A stretch of 64,000 bases of DNA, taken from contig NZ_JACJPX010000009.1 in assembly GCF_014696315.1 (NCBI RefSeq), positions 1-64,000 of the forward strand, written 5' to 3'. The DNA comes from Calothrix membranacea FACHB-236 (GTDB taxonomy: Bacteria; Cyanobacteriota; Cyanobacteriia; Cyanobacteriales; Nostocaceae). Shown piece after piece: positions 18,515 through 28,100 of this stretch. How positions within the stretch are numbered: the first letter of the stretch is position 1; every line of letters starts with the position of its first letter. The position numbers and the translations under genes are program-made. The notes beneath the pieces are model-generated. The model was given only the letters and a program-made list of their open reading frames with translations. It did not search any database and was not told the DNA's origin.

Positions 18515-18637
18515 GCTGCTTGTGGTGAGCATATCGAGATATTCTCAATAGTAATAAACTACCAAGACCAGGACACTTGCTGATGGGATTTTGCCAAAAC
18601 AGCAAAGTGTCCGTAGCTAAAGATATTAAGGACAATA

Positions 18638-19282
18638 ATGCTGACTGTTGCATTGCCAAAAGGGGAATTACTTAAAAATAGCATCCGCCTGCTGCAATCT
18701 GTAGGTTTGGACTTTAGCGCTTTTTTAGATTCAGGAAATCGCCAGCTTCAAATTGTTGATGCTAGCGGACAAGCGAAAGGATTGCTGGTAAGGGGTCAGG
18801 ATGTGCCTGTTTATGTGGAATATGGTCAGGCACAAGTGGGTATTATTGGTTATGATGTGCTGCGAGAAAAGCAACCACAAGTTGCACAATTGGTAGATTT
18901 GCATTTTGGACATTGTCGGATGTCAGTAGCAGTTAAAGCATCCAGTCCTTATAAATCGCCTTTAGATTTACCCGCGCATGGTCGGGTAGCTTCTAAGTAT
19001 GTCAATTGCGCCCATGAATATTTTCAAAGTTTGGATTTACCAGTAGAAATCGTACCTTTGTATGGTTCCGTGGAGCTAGGGCCAATTACTGGAATGTCAG
19101 AAGCGATTGTGGATTTAGTTTCTACCGGACGAACTTTGCGAGAAAACGGTTTAGTTGAGATTACAACTTTGTATGAAAGTACAGCCAGATTAATTGCCCA
19201 TCCCTTAAGCTATCGCCTGAATACAGGGAATTTACACCAATTAGTAGAAAAACTGCGATCGCACATTCTTAGTACGGTCTAA
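18638..19282 (+). CDS. hisG: ATP phosphoribosyltransferase, short form
   Basis: 214 residues, the length of short-form HisG, which lacks the C-terminal regulatory domain and needs HisZ. It catalyses the first step of histidine synthesis, joining ATP and PRPP. It starts [15 protein letters not shown], has [22 protein letters not shown], the RVASKYVN segment and the PRPP-loop motif [18 protein letters not shown]. An AAGGA lies six bases before the ATG. It is not with other his genes here, as is usual in cyanobacteria. Confidence 0.95.
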   Translation: MLTVALPKGELLKNSIRLLQSVGLDFSAFLDSGNRQLQIVDASGQAKGLLVRGQDVPVYVEYGQAQVGIIGYDVLREKQPQVAQLVDLHFGHCRMSVAVKASSPYKSPLDLPAHGRVASKYVNCAHEYFQSLDLPVEIVPLYGSVELGPITGMSEAIVDLVSTGRTLRENGLVEITTLYESTARLIAHPLSYRLNTGNLHQLVEKLRSHILSTV

Positions 19283-19357
19283 GGGACTGTTGACTGTTGA
19301 CTGTTGATTGTTGACTGTCAACGGTCAACAGCCCTCACAATAGATTGTGCAACTTAA

Positions 19358-19504
19358 AAGCCAAATAGCTTATCACGCTATTTCGGTAACAGCATTCAGT
19401 TTTGGCTAAATTTACAAACTCAATATGATTTACACCAAGCTTTGGCAGAAAATCTAGAAGTTTACAATCAAATCCCGCAACTTACCTTGAATGATGTTGC
19501 GTAA
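19358..19504 (+). pseudogene. Remnant of a HigA-type antitoxin gene (C-terminal part)
   Basis: An open stretch ending TAA at 19502-19504 encodes SRYFGNSIQFWLNLQTQYD followed by LHQALAENLEVYNQIPQL. RYFGNSxQFWLNLQxxYDL is the well-conserved segment after the helix-turn-helix of HigA/VapI antitoxins. In frame upstream there is a stop codon (19355-19357), and no start codon or HTH helices are present, so only the 3' third of the gene is left. No HigB toxin is seen nearby. Confidence 0.7.
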
Positions 19505-19514
19505 GGGACTGAGG

Positions 19515-19579
19515 ATTGGGCATTAGTAATTTATTCTCCCCCTGCTCCCTGCTCCCTGCCCCCCTGCTTCCTCATCCCC
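19515..19579 (+). repeat. 65-bp repeat, second copy
   Basis: Same orientation as 16585-16649 with 64 of 65 bases identical. It begins about ten bases past the stop of the HigA remnant. Confidence 0.7.
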
Positions 19580-19709
19580 AACCCCCCCGCAGATGCATCT
19601 CGCGGGAGTTACTCAAATATCAAGATCCATAGGAGACTAGAGAAAGAAAAATACAACGTATCTAGTGGGTCTTGACGCAGCAAATGCTGCTCATAATTAA
19701 GGAGGATTT

Positions 19710-22241
19710 ATGCGTGCAGTGCTGATGGCAGGCGGTTCGGGAACGCGGCTTCGTCCGTTAACGTGTGATTTGCCCAAACCGATGGTGCCGATTTTAAATC
19801 GGCCAATTGCTGAACATATTATCAATCTCCTCAAACGACATCAAGTCACAGAAGTGATTGCGACCTTGCATTATCTGCCTGATGTTCTGCGAGACTACTT
19901 TCAAGATGGTAGTGATTTTGGCGTGCAGATGACCTATGCCGTGGAAGAAGACCAACCTCTAGGAACAGCAGGCTGTGTAAAAAATATTGCCGAACTCCTA
20001 GATGAAACTTTTATAGTGATTAGCGGCGATAGCATCACAGATTTTGATTTAACAGCAGCAATTGAATTTCACAAACAAAAAAAATCAAAAGCCACTTTAA
20101 TTTTGACCCGTGTCCCCAATCCTATTGAATTTGGGGTGGTAATTACTGATGAAGATGGCAAGATTAATCGATTTTTAGAAAAACCTTCTACTAGTGAAAT
20201 TTTCTCTGATACTGTCAACACTGGTACTTACATTCTGGAACCAGAAGTTTTGGAATATCTGCCAGACAACACAGAATCGGATTTTTCCAAAGATTTATTC
20301 CCGTTATTACTGGCAAAAAATGAGCCAATGTATGGTTACATTGCTCAAGGTTATTGGTGTGATGTCGGACATTTGGATGCCTATCGTGAAGCTCAGTATG
20401 ATGCCTTATATGGCAAGGTAAAACTTGACTTTCCTTATACAGAAATTTCCCCGGGAATCTGGAGGGGTCAAAATACTTATATTGACTCTTCTGCTTCTAT
20501 TGAAAGTCCTGCTGTCATTGGTGACAATTGCCGGATTGGTTCTAGGGTACAAATTGAAGCCGGAACTGTAATTGGTGACAATGTGACTATTGGCGCTGAT
20601 GCTAATTTGAAGCGTCCGATTGTTTGGAATGGCGCGATTATCGGTGAAGAGGCACAACTGTCAGCTTGTGTAATTTCCCGTGGCACTCGTGTAGACCGCC
20701 GCGCTCATGTATTAGAAGCTTCTGTAGTGGGTTCGCTTTCTACGGTAGGAGAAGAAGCGCAAATTAGCCCTGGGGTGCGAGTTTGGCCTAGTAAAAAAAT
20801 TGAGTCTGGTGCTATTTTAAACATCAACTTGATTTGGGGAAACACTGCTCAAAGGAATTTATTTGGGCAACGCGGCGTACAAGGGTTAGCTAATGTTGAT
20901 ATCACCCCAGAATTTGCGGTGAAGTTGGGAGCCGCTTATGGTTCCACATTGAAACCAGGTTCTCGGGTAACGGTGTCCCGCGATCAGCGAAATGTATCGC
21001 GCATGGTAACGCGATCGCTGATTGCTGGTTTAATGTCCGTCGGGACGGATATTCAAAATCTCGATGCTACAGCTGTACCTATAGCCCGGACAGTTATACC
21101 CACAATGTCGGTAGTTGGCGGTATTCATGTGCGGGTACATCCCGATCGCCCTGACTATATCCTGATTGAATTCATGGATAACAAGGGGATTAATATCTCC
21201 AAAGCCCAAGAAAAGAAAATTGAGGGGGCTTTCTTTAAAGAAGATATGCGGCGGGCGCAAATTCACGAAATTGGTGATGTTGCCTATCCTAGCCAAGTCA
21301 ATGACCTTTACTGCACAGCTTTTGAGAAATTGCTGCACGTAGCAACCCTCCGCAACAGTCGCGCCAAAATAGTAATTGACTACGTTTATTCAGTGACTGG
21401 GGCAGTTTTACCCCAAATGTTAGATCAATTTGGTGCAGATGCCGTAGTTTTAAACGCCAGTCTGAATAAACACGCTATCTCCACAAATGAACGTGAAGCA
21501 TTATTAACTCAGCTAGGCCATGTAGTTGAGGCGTTGAAGGCTAACTTTGGTGTGCAAGTATCTGCGAATGGCGAACAGATGATTTTAGTAGATGAATCTG
21601 GGATACCAATTCGCGGCGAAATGTTAACCGCCTTAATGGTGGATATGATTTTAACCTCTAACCCCAGAGGAACGGTAGTTGTACCAGTTCATGCTTCTAG
21701 TGCGGTGGAACAAGTCGCCCGTCGCCATGATGGTAAAGTTATCCGCACCAAAGCCAACCCCACAGCTTTGATGGAAGCTTCGCAGAAATATCCCAATGTA
21801 GTGTTAGCTGGTAGCGGAGATACAGGTTTTATCTTCCCGCAACTGCATCCAGGATTTGATGCGATGTTCTGTATTGCCAAAATAATTGAGATGCTGACGA
21901 TTCAAGAGCGATCGCTTGCAACTGTCCGCGCTGAATTACCTCGCGTTATTCACAGAAAACATACTGTCCGCTGTCCTTGGAGTGCTAAAGGCGCACTGAT
22001 GCGTTATTTGGTCGAAACTCACCCCGCCCAAAATCTAGAATTAATCGATGGGGTAAAAATCGGTCAGCCTCATGATGATAGTTGGATATTAGTTTTACCA
22101 GATGCTAGCGAACCAGTAGTACACCTATTTGCTAACAGCAACGAACGTGATTGGGTAGATGAAACCTTAAGAAACTACCGCACCCGTGTACAAACCTTTG
22201 TGGAAAGGCAACAAGAACAACATCCCGCAGAAGTTCAATAA
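19710..22241 (+). CDS. Mannose-1-phosphate guanylyltransferase / phosphomannomutase-like fusion
   Basis: 843 residues, the size of the cyanobacterial fusion. An excellent AAGGAGG site precedes the ATG. Residues 1-235 are a nucleotidyltransferase with [13 protein letters not shown] (pyrophosphorylase signature), the SGDSITD metal site and EKP motif. Residues about 250-365 are left-handed beta-helix hexapeptide repeats ([22 protein letters not shown]). Residues about 380-835 have the phosphohexomutase fold, but the phosphoserine loop TASHNP and metal loop DGDxDR are not recognisable ([13 protein letters not shown] and [11 protein letters not shown] at the expected places). The first half should make a nucleotide sugar for polysaccharide or glycan synthesis; the mutase half looks inactive or regulatory. 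The activated sugar is not certain. Confidence 0.87.
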   Translation: MRAVLMAGGSGTRLRPLTCDLPKPMVPILNRPIAEHIINLLKRHQVTEVIATLHYLPDVLRDYFQDGSDFGVQMTYAVEEDQPLGTAGCVKNIAELLDETFIVISGDSITDFDLTAAIEFHKQKKSKATLILTRVPNPIEFGVVITDEDGKINRFLEKPSTSEIFSDTVNTGTYILEPEVLEYLPDNTESDFSKDLFPLLLAKNEPMYGYIAQGYWCDVGHLDAYREAQYDALYGKVKLDFPYTEISPGIWRGQNTYIDSSASIESPAVIGDNCRIGSRVQIEAGTVIGDNVTIGADANLKRPIVWNGAIIGEEAQLSACVISRGTRVDRRAHVLEASVVGSLSTVGEEAQISPGVRVWPSKKIESGAILNINLIWGNTAQRNLFGQRGVQGLANVDITPEFAVKLGAAYGSTLKPGSRVTVSRDQRNVSRMVTRSLIAGLMSVGTDIQNLDATAVPIARTVIPTMSVVGGIHVRVHPDRPDYILIEFMDNKGINISKAQEKKIEGAFFKEDMRRAQIHEIGDVAYPSQVNDLYCTAFEKLLHVATLRNSRAKIVIDYVYSVTGAVLPQMLDQFGADAVVLNASLNKHAISTNEREALLTQLGHVVEALKANFGVQVSANGEQMILVDESGIPIRGEMLTALMVDMILTSNPRGTVVVPVHASSAVEQVARRHDGKVIRTKANPTALMEASQKYPNVVLAGSGDTGFIFPQLHPGFDAMFCIAKIIEMLTIQERSLATVRAELPRVIHRKHTVRCPWSAKGALMRYLVETHPAQNLELIDGVKIGQPHDDSWILVLPDASEPVVHLFANSNERDWVDETLRNYRTRVQTFVERQQEQHPAEVQ

Positions 22242-22849
22242 GTTTATATACAATAATCCACAGTTAACATTCCTGTCTGGCTAACTGTGGACTACGTGAA
22301 TTTTAAATTTTGGATTGTCTTTTAGAGGTTATTTATAAAGTAAAAATAAAATGATCGTAGGATGTGTTAGGCGCTGGTTTCCAATATGATTTGTCACGAA
22401 AGAACTATCCTAGCGCCTAACGCATCATCCACGCGGCGGTGCGTTACGGCTAAATTCCATTGTCTCTGTGTCCCAAATCCTTTCATAGCCGTAACACAAC
22501 GCCACTTGCTACAACGCGGGAAACCCCTTCGGGTGAATCCTTCGGATACGCTACGCGAGCGGCAGTCCACTCGGCGGCATAGCCGCACGTGTGGCTGCAC
22601 TCACCGCGCAACGCAGTGGCTCCCCTACTTAAGATTTACTTTATAAATGGTCTTTTATGCCTATCTTACGTAACTCAATTTGTTGCAATCATTTTTCTAA
22701 TTTGTATAACAATTTGGCAGTAGGAAGCTTAATCAGAAATTCATCTCAACTTCAGTGTAGTTACATCTGGCGCTAAAAGTACAAGCTAACAATACTAGTT
22801 AATTGTGCTCAAAGACGCTCCAGATATTGATCTGCTGGAGGCAACATTA
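22242..22849. other. Intergenic region with large inverted repeats
   Basis: A 608-base gap. GATGTGTTAGGCGCT (22361-22375) pairs with AGCGCCTAACGCATC (22412-22426) around a 36-base loop. From about 22509 to 22625 is a GC-rich segment (CCCCTTCGGGTGAATCC, CGGATACGCTACGCGAGC, GGCGGCATAGCCGC) of the kind dispersed in Nostoc genomes. An ATG frame through these repeats (22386-22646) is not credible as a gene. The last 150 bases are AT-rich and probably carry the promoter of the TPM-domain gene. Confidence 0.6.
22361..22426. repeat. Long inverted repeat (CGTAGGATG family)
   Basis: 15-base arms with one G-T mismatch flank a 36-base loop. The left arm and its CGTAGGATG prefix match the smaller hairpin at 6526-6557, so this is a dispersed family. 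Confidence 0.55.
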
Positions 22850-24079
22850 ATGAAATGGAATTTAGGAAAACCAAAACCCATTTTTTGGGTGAGTTTGTTT
22901 TCTTCTGTAATCTTACTTTGTCCTCTTTCTAGCTTGGCTTTAACTGTTCAAGAAGTGCCGAACCCCCGCAATCAGTCGGGAGGTTGGTTAACAGATATGG
23001 CAGGAATTCTCAGCGATAAAACAGAAACCCAAATTAATCAGATTATTTCTGAGTTAGAAGCGAAAAACGGTACAGAAATGGCAGTAGTAACTGTGCCTAA
23101 AACTGCGCCTGCTGCTTCTCCTAAACAGTTCGCTACTCAATTATTTAATCATTGGAAAATTGGTAAGCAAGGAAAAGATAACGGCGTATTGTTTTTGATT
23201 TCTGTAAGCGATCGCAGGGTTGAAATTGAGACTGGTTATGGAGTTGAAGCAATTTTACCCGATGCTAAGGTCGGCAATATTATCGATAGCCAAATCATCC
23301 CGCAATTTAAAAAAGGTAATTTTGAAGGCGGTACCCTAGCAGGAACAAAAGCATTGGTAGTTGTTCTCCAATCTCCTCAGCAATCATTGGTAAGTGAAGT
23401 TACAACTCCAAATCCGCAAAATTCTTTAGATAACTCAACAGATAATAGCGCCTTATTAGGGCTTTTAGCTGGCAGTAGCATATTAGCACTAGGAGTAGGA
23501 AGTGTATTTTATTTCAAACGTACTCGTACAACTTCTATTAAACCGGAAGGGCGCACACGTCTAAAGTATGGCAGGTACATTTTTTCTTGTGCTGATTGCC
23601 AACAGCCAATGGAAAAAGTGGACGAAACTTTAGTCAAATCATATCTGACAAAACCAGAACAAACAGCACAAAAATTAGGTAGCGTCAAATTTGAGGGTTG
23701 GAAATGCCCCGATTGCAACCCTCAACCCAGTGGTAAAGGATTTAATTTAGTTGCCCTTGAGTCCTATTTCGATAGATTTAAGAAGTGCCCTCACTGTCAA
23801 GAATTAACTGTTACCAGCACAAAAAAGACTATCAAATCGCCTACGCAATTTAGTTCCGGAAAACGACTAATTACTGATAATTGCCAGAGTTGTGATTATC
23901 AACACCAGACAGAAGAAATAATTCCGCCTTTACCTCCTCCACCTCCCCCACCACCGCCTTCTTCCGGTGGTTCTAGTAGTTCCTGGGGTGGCTATGGTGG
24001 CGGTGGTTTCAGTGATGGCGGTGGTGGTGGCTTTGGCGGTGGTAGTAGTGGTGGCGGTGGTGCTGGTGGTAGTTGGTAA
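22850..24079 (+). CDS. TPM-domain (YgcG-like) exported membrane protein
   Basis: 409 residues from the ATG at 22850, with GGAGG ten bases upstream; the GTG 45 bases earlier is less likely. A signal peptide (FWVSLFSSVILLCPLSSLAL) is followed by the TPM domain (about 35-180): GGWLTDMAGILSD, NGTEMAVVTVP, DNGVLFLISVSDRRVEIETGYG. A transmembrane segment is at about 200-222. Then come four CxxC-type pairs (CADC, CPDC, CPHC, CQSC), suggesting zinc ribbons, a polyproline stretch and a Gly/Ser-rich tail. TPM proteins often pair with LemA, as here six bases downstream; in chloroplasts a TPM protein (TLP18.3) acts in photosystem II repair. The cyanobacterial role is not established. Confidence 0.83.
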   Translation: MKWNLGKPKPIFWVSLFSSVILLCPLSSLALTVQEVPNPRNQSGGWLTDMAGILSDKTETQINQIISELEAKNGTEMAVVTVPKTAPAASPKQFATQLFNHWKIGKQGKDNGVLFLISVSDRRVEIETGYGVEAILPDAKVGNIIDSQIIPQFKKGNFEGGTLAGTKALVVVLQSPQQSLVSEVTTPNPQNSLDNSTDNSALLGLLAGSSILALGVGSVFYFKRTRTTSIKPEGRTRLKYGRYIFSCADCQQPMEKVDETLVKSYLTKPEQTAQKLGSVKFEGWKCPDCNPQPSGKGFNLVALESYFDRFKKCPHCQELTVTSTKKTIKSPTQFSSGKRLITDNCQSCDYQHQTEEIIPPLPPPPPPPPPSSGGSSSSWGGYGGGGFSDGGGGGFGGGSSGGGGAGGSW

Positions 24080-24136
24080 ATAACTTTGAAAAAATCTGGG
24101 GAAGGGGGAAGGGTAACAGGGAAAAGAAGGAAATTT

Positions 24137-24910
24137 ATGAACAATCCAGATAAAAGAGTTCCCGAGAAAATTGCGCCAGAGGTGCTAGAGTTAGCTGCGC
24201 GTTATTATGCTAACCATACTCAAAGTTACTCGGCTTCTGAATTAGTAGTGGCGGGAAAAGAAGCTGATATTCCGGCGGAGTTTATTCAGCAAGCCATCAA
24301 AGATGTAGAAACAAAGCACAAACAACAACTTGCACAAGAAAAGCGATTAGTAAATTTTCGCCGAGGAATGCTGAGTATTGGTGCAGGTATATTAGCTGCA
24401 TTGGCTGTTTGGACTAGCTTTACTTACAACTCTCTACAAAGAAGTACTGTGAGAGTTGAAGCAGCTTGGGCGCAAGTAGAAAATCAACTCCAGCGACGTG
24501 CTGATTTAATACCTAATCTGGTAAATGTGACCCAAGCTTACGCCAAACAAGAAAAAGAGTTAGTTTCTTTGTTAGTGCGATCGCATCAGGCTTACTTGCA
24601 AGCTACTACTCCCAATGCAAAAGCTGGTGCGATTGTCCAAGTTAATCAGGCAATTGATCGCTTTCGTAGTTATGCAGCAGCTAATCCGCAATTGCAATCT
24701 AGCCAATTATTTATCAATCTTCAGTATGAGCTAGCTGGTACAGAAAATCGTCTAGCTGTAGAGCGAATGCGTTATAACCAAGCAGTTCAACTTTACAATC
24801 AAGAAATTCAAATTTTCCCCAATGCTCTTGTAGCTAATACTTTTGGTTTTGAGAAAAAAGAATTTTTTCAAGCTGCAAATAAAGGTGTTCCTCAAATCCC
24901 ACAGGAATAA
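24137..24910 (+). CDS. LemA family protein
   Basis: 257 residues from the ATG at 24137, which has AAGGA six bases upstream; an ATG-type start at 24086 would add 17 low-complexity residues. About 75 cytoplasmic N-terminal residues (ELAARYYANHTQSYSASELV) precede a transmembrane helix (MLSIGAGILAALAVWTSF). The LemA domain follows: RVEAAWAQVENQLQRRADLIPNLVNVTQAY, then ENRLAVERMRYNQAVQLYNQ and the conserved FPNALVANTFGF. LemA proteins are helical, membrane-anchored and of unclear function. The N-terminal extension is longer than usual. It forms an operon with the TPM gene. Confidence 0.87.
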   Translation: MNNPDKRVPEKIAPEVLELAARYYANHTQSYSASELVVAGKEADIPAEFIQQAIKDVETKHKQQLAQEKRLVNFRRGMLSIGAGILAALAVWTSFTYNSLQRSTVRVEAAWAQVENQLQRRADLIPNLVNVTQAYAKQEKELVSLLVRSHQAYLQATTPNAKAGAIVQVNQAIDRFRSYAAANPQLQSSQLFINLQYELAGTENRLAVERMRYNQAVQLYNQEIQIFPNALVANTFGFEKKEFFQAANKGVPQIPQE

Positions 24911-25158
24911 TAGATGGGAGCTTAATTATCCCGACAAAAATAAATACAGCGTACCTCATTTAAGGTGTTAACCATTGAATTTGCACATTGAGGCTGCAGG
25001 GGAAGCAGGGCGCACGAAATGGCTCAAAAGTGGAATGCTACATTGCCTGTAAGTCGTAACATAAAATATGTAAGAGTGGTATAAGTTTTTACGGTTACAT
25101 AGAAAATTCAGGTAATCCTTTGGGAATACTAAATCCAAAGATTTTAAAGATTTAGGCT

Positions 25159-28100
25159 ATGACTAGCACTCTTGTTGAGAATATTCCCGGATATAACATC
25201 AGCGAAGAACTCTATAATGGCTCCCGAACCCAAGTTTATCGAGGTTATCGAAAAGTTGATCAACAACCAGTAGTCGTTAAATTACTGAAAAATCCTTATC
25301 CTAGCTTTAACGAACTTTTGTTGTTTCGCAACCAGTACACAATTGCCAAAAATCTCAACTCCCCCCTGATAGTCCAAACCTACAGTCTAGAACCTTGCCA
25401 AAATGGTTATGCACTAGTTATGGAAGACTTTGGGGGGATTTCTCTTAAGGAGTGGGAAACTAGAGAAAATCAACAATCTTTAGAAGAATTTTTAGTGATA
25501 GCGATCGCTCTGTGTAACATCTTAGATTTACTCTATCATCAGCGCATTATTCATAAAGATATCAAACCCAGCAATATATTAATCAACCCCCAAACCAAAC
25601 AAGTTAAATTAATCGACTTTAGTATTGCATCATTATTACCCAGAGAAACGCAAACCCTAGTTAATCCCAATGTTTTAGAAGGAACACTTGCTTATATATC
25701 TCCTGAACAAACCGGGAGAATGAATCGAGGAATTGATTATCGCACAGATTTTTATTCCTTGGGCGTGACATTTTATGAATTGCTGACAAATGAGTTACCA
25801 TTCCAGTCTCATGATGCAATGGAATTGGTACATTCTCATATTGCTAAAACAGCACCATTAATACATGAAATTAATCCAGATATCCCCTCAGTTATCTCAA
25901 AAATCGTCAGGAAATTGATGGCGAAAAATGCCGAAGATAGGTATCAAAGTGCATTAGGATTGAAATTTGATTTAGAAAAATGCTTAATTCAGCTAAAAGA
26001 AACTGGCGAGATTCAAAGTTTTGATATTGCTAGTCGGGATGTGTGCGATCGCTTCATCATTCCTGATAAACTTTATGGTAGAGAAACCGAAGTTCAAACC
26101 CTACTAGAAGCCTTTGATAGAGTCAGCCTGGGAACAACAGAAATGATGCTGGTGGCTGGGTTTTCGGGAATTGGGAAAACATCTGTTGTTAACGAAGTGC
26201 ATAAACCAATTGTCAGACAATACGGCTACTTCATCAAAGGCAAATATGACCAATTTCAACGCAATATTCCCTTTAGTGCATTTGTACAGGCATTTCGGGA
26301 TTTAATGGCACAACTATTGACAGAAAGAGACGCTCAAATAGAAAAATGGAAAAATAAAATATTAGAAGCTGTTGGCGACAATGGACAAGTTATTATTGAT
26401 GTTATTCCTGAACTAGAAGACATTATTGGTAAACAACCACCAGCAATCGAATTATCAGGAGCAGCCGCAGAAAATCGCTTTAATTTATTATTTCAAAAAT
26501 TCACCCAAGTATTCACAACTAAAGAACATCCCTTAGTAATATTTTTAGATGATTTGCAATGGGCTGATTCCGCATCACTAAAATTAATGCAGCTATTAAT
26601 GGCTGATACCGGGTATCTTTTCATTATTGGTGCATACCGTGATAACGAAGTTAACCCTGGACATCCATTAATGTTGACTTTGAGTGACATTGCTAAATCA
26701 CAAGCAACGATAAATACAATTACTTTAGCACCACTAAGTCAATTACAAGTCAATAAATTAGTTGCTGATACACTCAAATCTTCTGAAGATTTGGGATGGA
26801 AACTTTCTGTATTAATCTATCAAAAAACTCAGGGAAATCCATTCTTTGCTACCCAGTTTCTCAAAGCATTGCATCAAGATGAACTGATTAAATTTGACTT
26901 TGAGTTAGGTTGTTGGCAATGTGATATAGCAGAAGTGACGGCGCAAGCTGTTACAGATGATGTTGTGGCTTTTATGAGTTTTCAATTGCAAAAATTACAG
27001 CCATCAACTCAACAAGTATTGCAGTTAGCTGCTTGTATTGGCAACTCTTTTGATTTAACTACTTTAGCTATTGTTTCAGAGCAAACAGTTATCGAAACAT
27101 CGAATGCTTTGTGGAAAGCATTGCAAGAAGGTTTAGTTTTACCAATTAGTGATTTGTATAAGTTTTATATTGGGCAAGAAACACAAGATTTAGGACATAA
27201 AAATCAAGACAACGTTAGATACAAATTCTTACACGATCGCATCCAGCAAGCCGCCTATTCCCTAATTCCTGACGACCAAAAACAGGCAACTCATTACCAA
27301 ATCGGACAACTGCTATTGCAACAGATTTCCGCCCAAGCAAGAGAAGACCGGATTTTTGAAATCGTCAATCAATTAAATCACGGAACTACTTTAATTACCC
27401 AACAAAACCAACGAGAAGAATTAGCCCAACTCAATTTAATTGCTTGTCGCAAAGCCAAAAGTTCGACCGCTTATCAAGCAGCGCGTGAATATACCGCCGT
27501 GGGATTATCTTTGTTGGGAGAGCAAGCTTGGCAACAGCAGTATGAAATGACCCTCGCTTTCCATGAATTAGCGGCAGAAGTGGCAATGCTGGGTGGTGAT
27601 TTTGAGGCGATGGAACAGTTCATTAATATTGTCATTGAACAGGCCCATGACTTACTAGAAAAGGTCAATGTTTACCGCATTAGGATTCAAGCCAAGGTTT
27701 CCCAAATGCAATTTACTGAAGTATTGGGCATCGGCATCAATCTCTTACAACAATTGGGTGTAACGATGCCCGAATCACCCACAATGGCAGATATTCAGCA
27801 ATCAATCCAAGAAATTAGCGAATACATTGGCGACCGAAAAGTTGAAGATTTTGCCGATCTCCCTGTCATGACCGATGCCAAAAAAATAGCCATTACCCAG
27901 ATTGCCAGCAGTATCATGGCAACTGCTTACAGCTGTGGCTCTCTTTTGTATCCATTATTAACGACCTTGGTCGTTAAATTATCTCTGGGACACGGAAATA
28001 TCTCTGTTTCTGCTACTAACTATGCTTGCTACAGCGTGGTTCTCTTGAATATCCAGAAAGATATAGATTTAGCTGCACAATTTGGCCAGTTGGCATTGCA

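Larger units (their letters stand above)
19283..19709. other. Intergenic region with heptamer hairpin, HigA remnant and 65-bp repeat
   Basis: Directly after hisG are GTTGACT heptamers that fold back on a TCAACGGTCAACAG arm (19286-19333) and could act as the hisG terminator hairpin. Next is an antitoxin-gene remnant (19358-19504), then the 65-bp repeat (19515-19579), then the leader of the nucleotidyltransferase gene with its AAGGAGG site. Confidence 0.65.

Noticed and set aside
22386-22646. 86-codon frame upstream of the TPM-domain gene
   Set aside because: It lies within dispersed inverted repeats and has Arg/Thr-rich nonsense composition.
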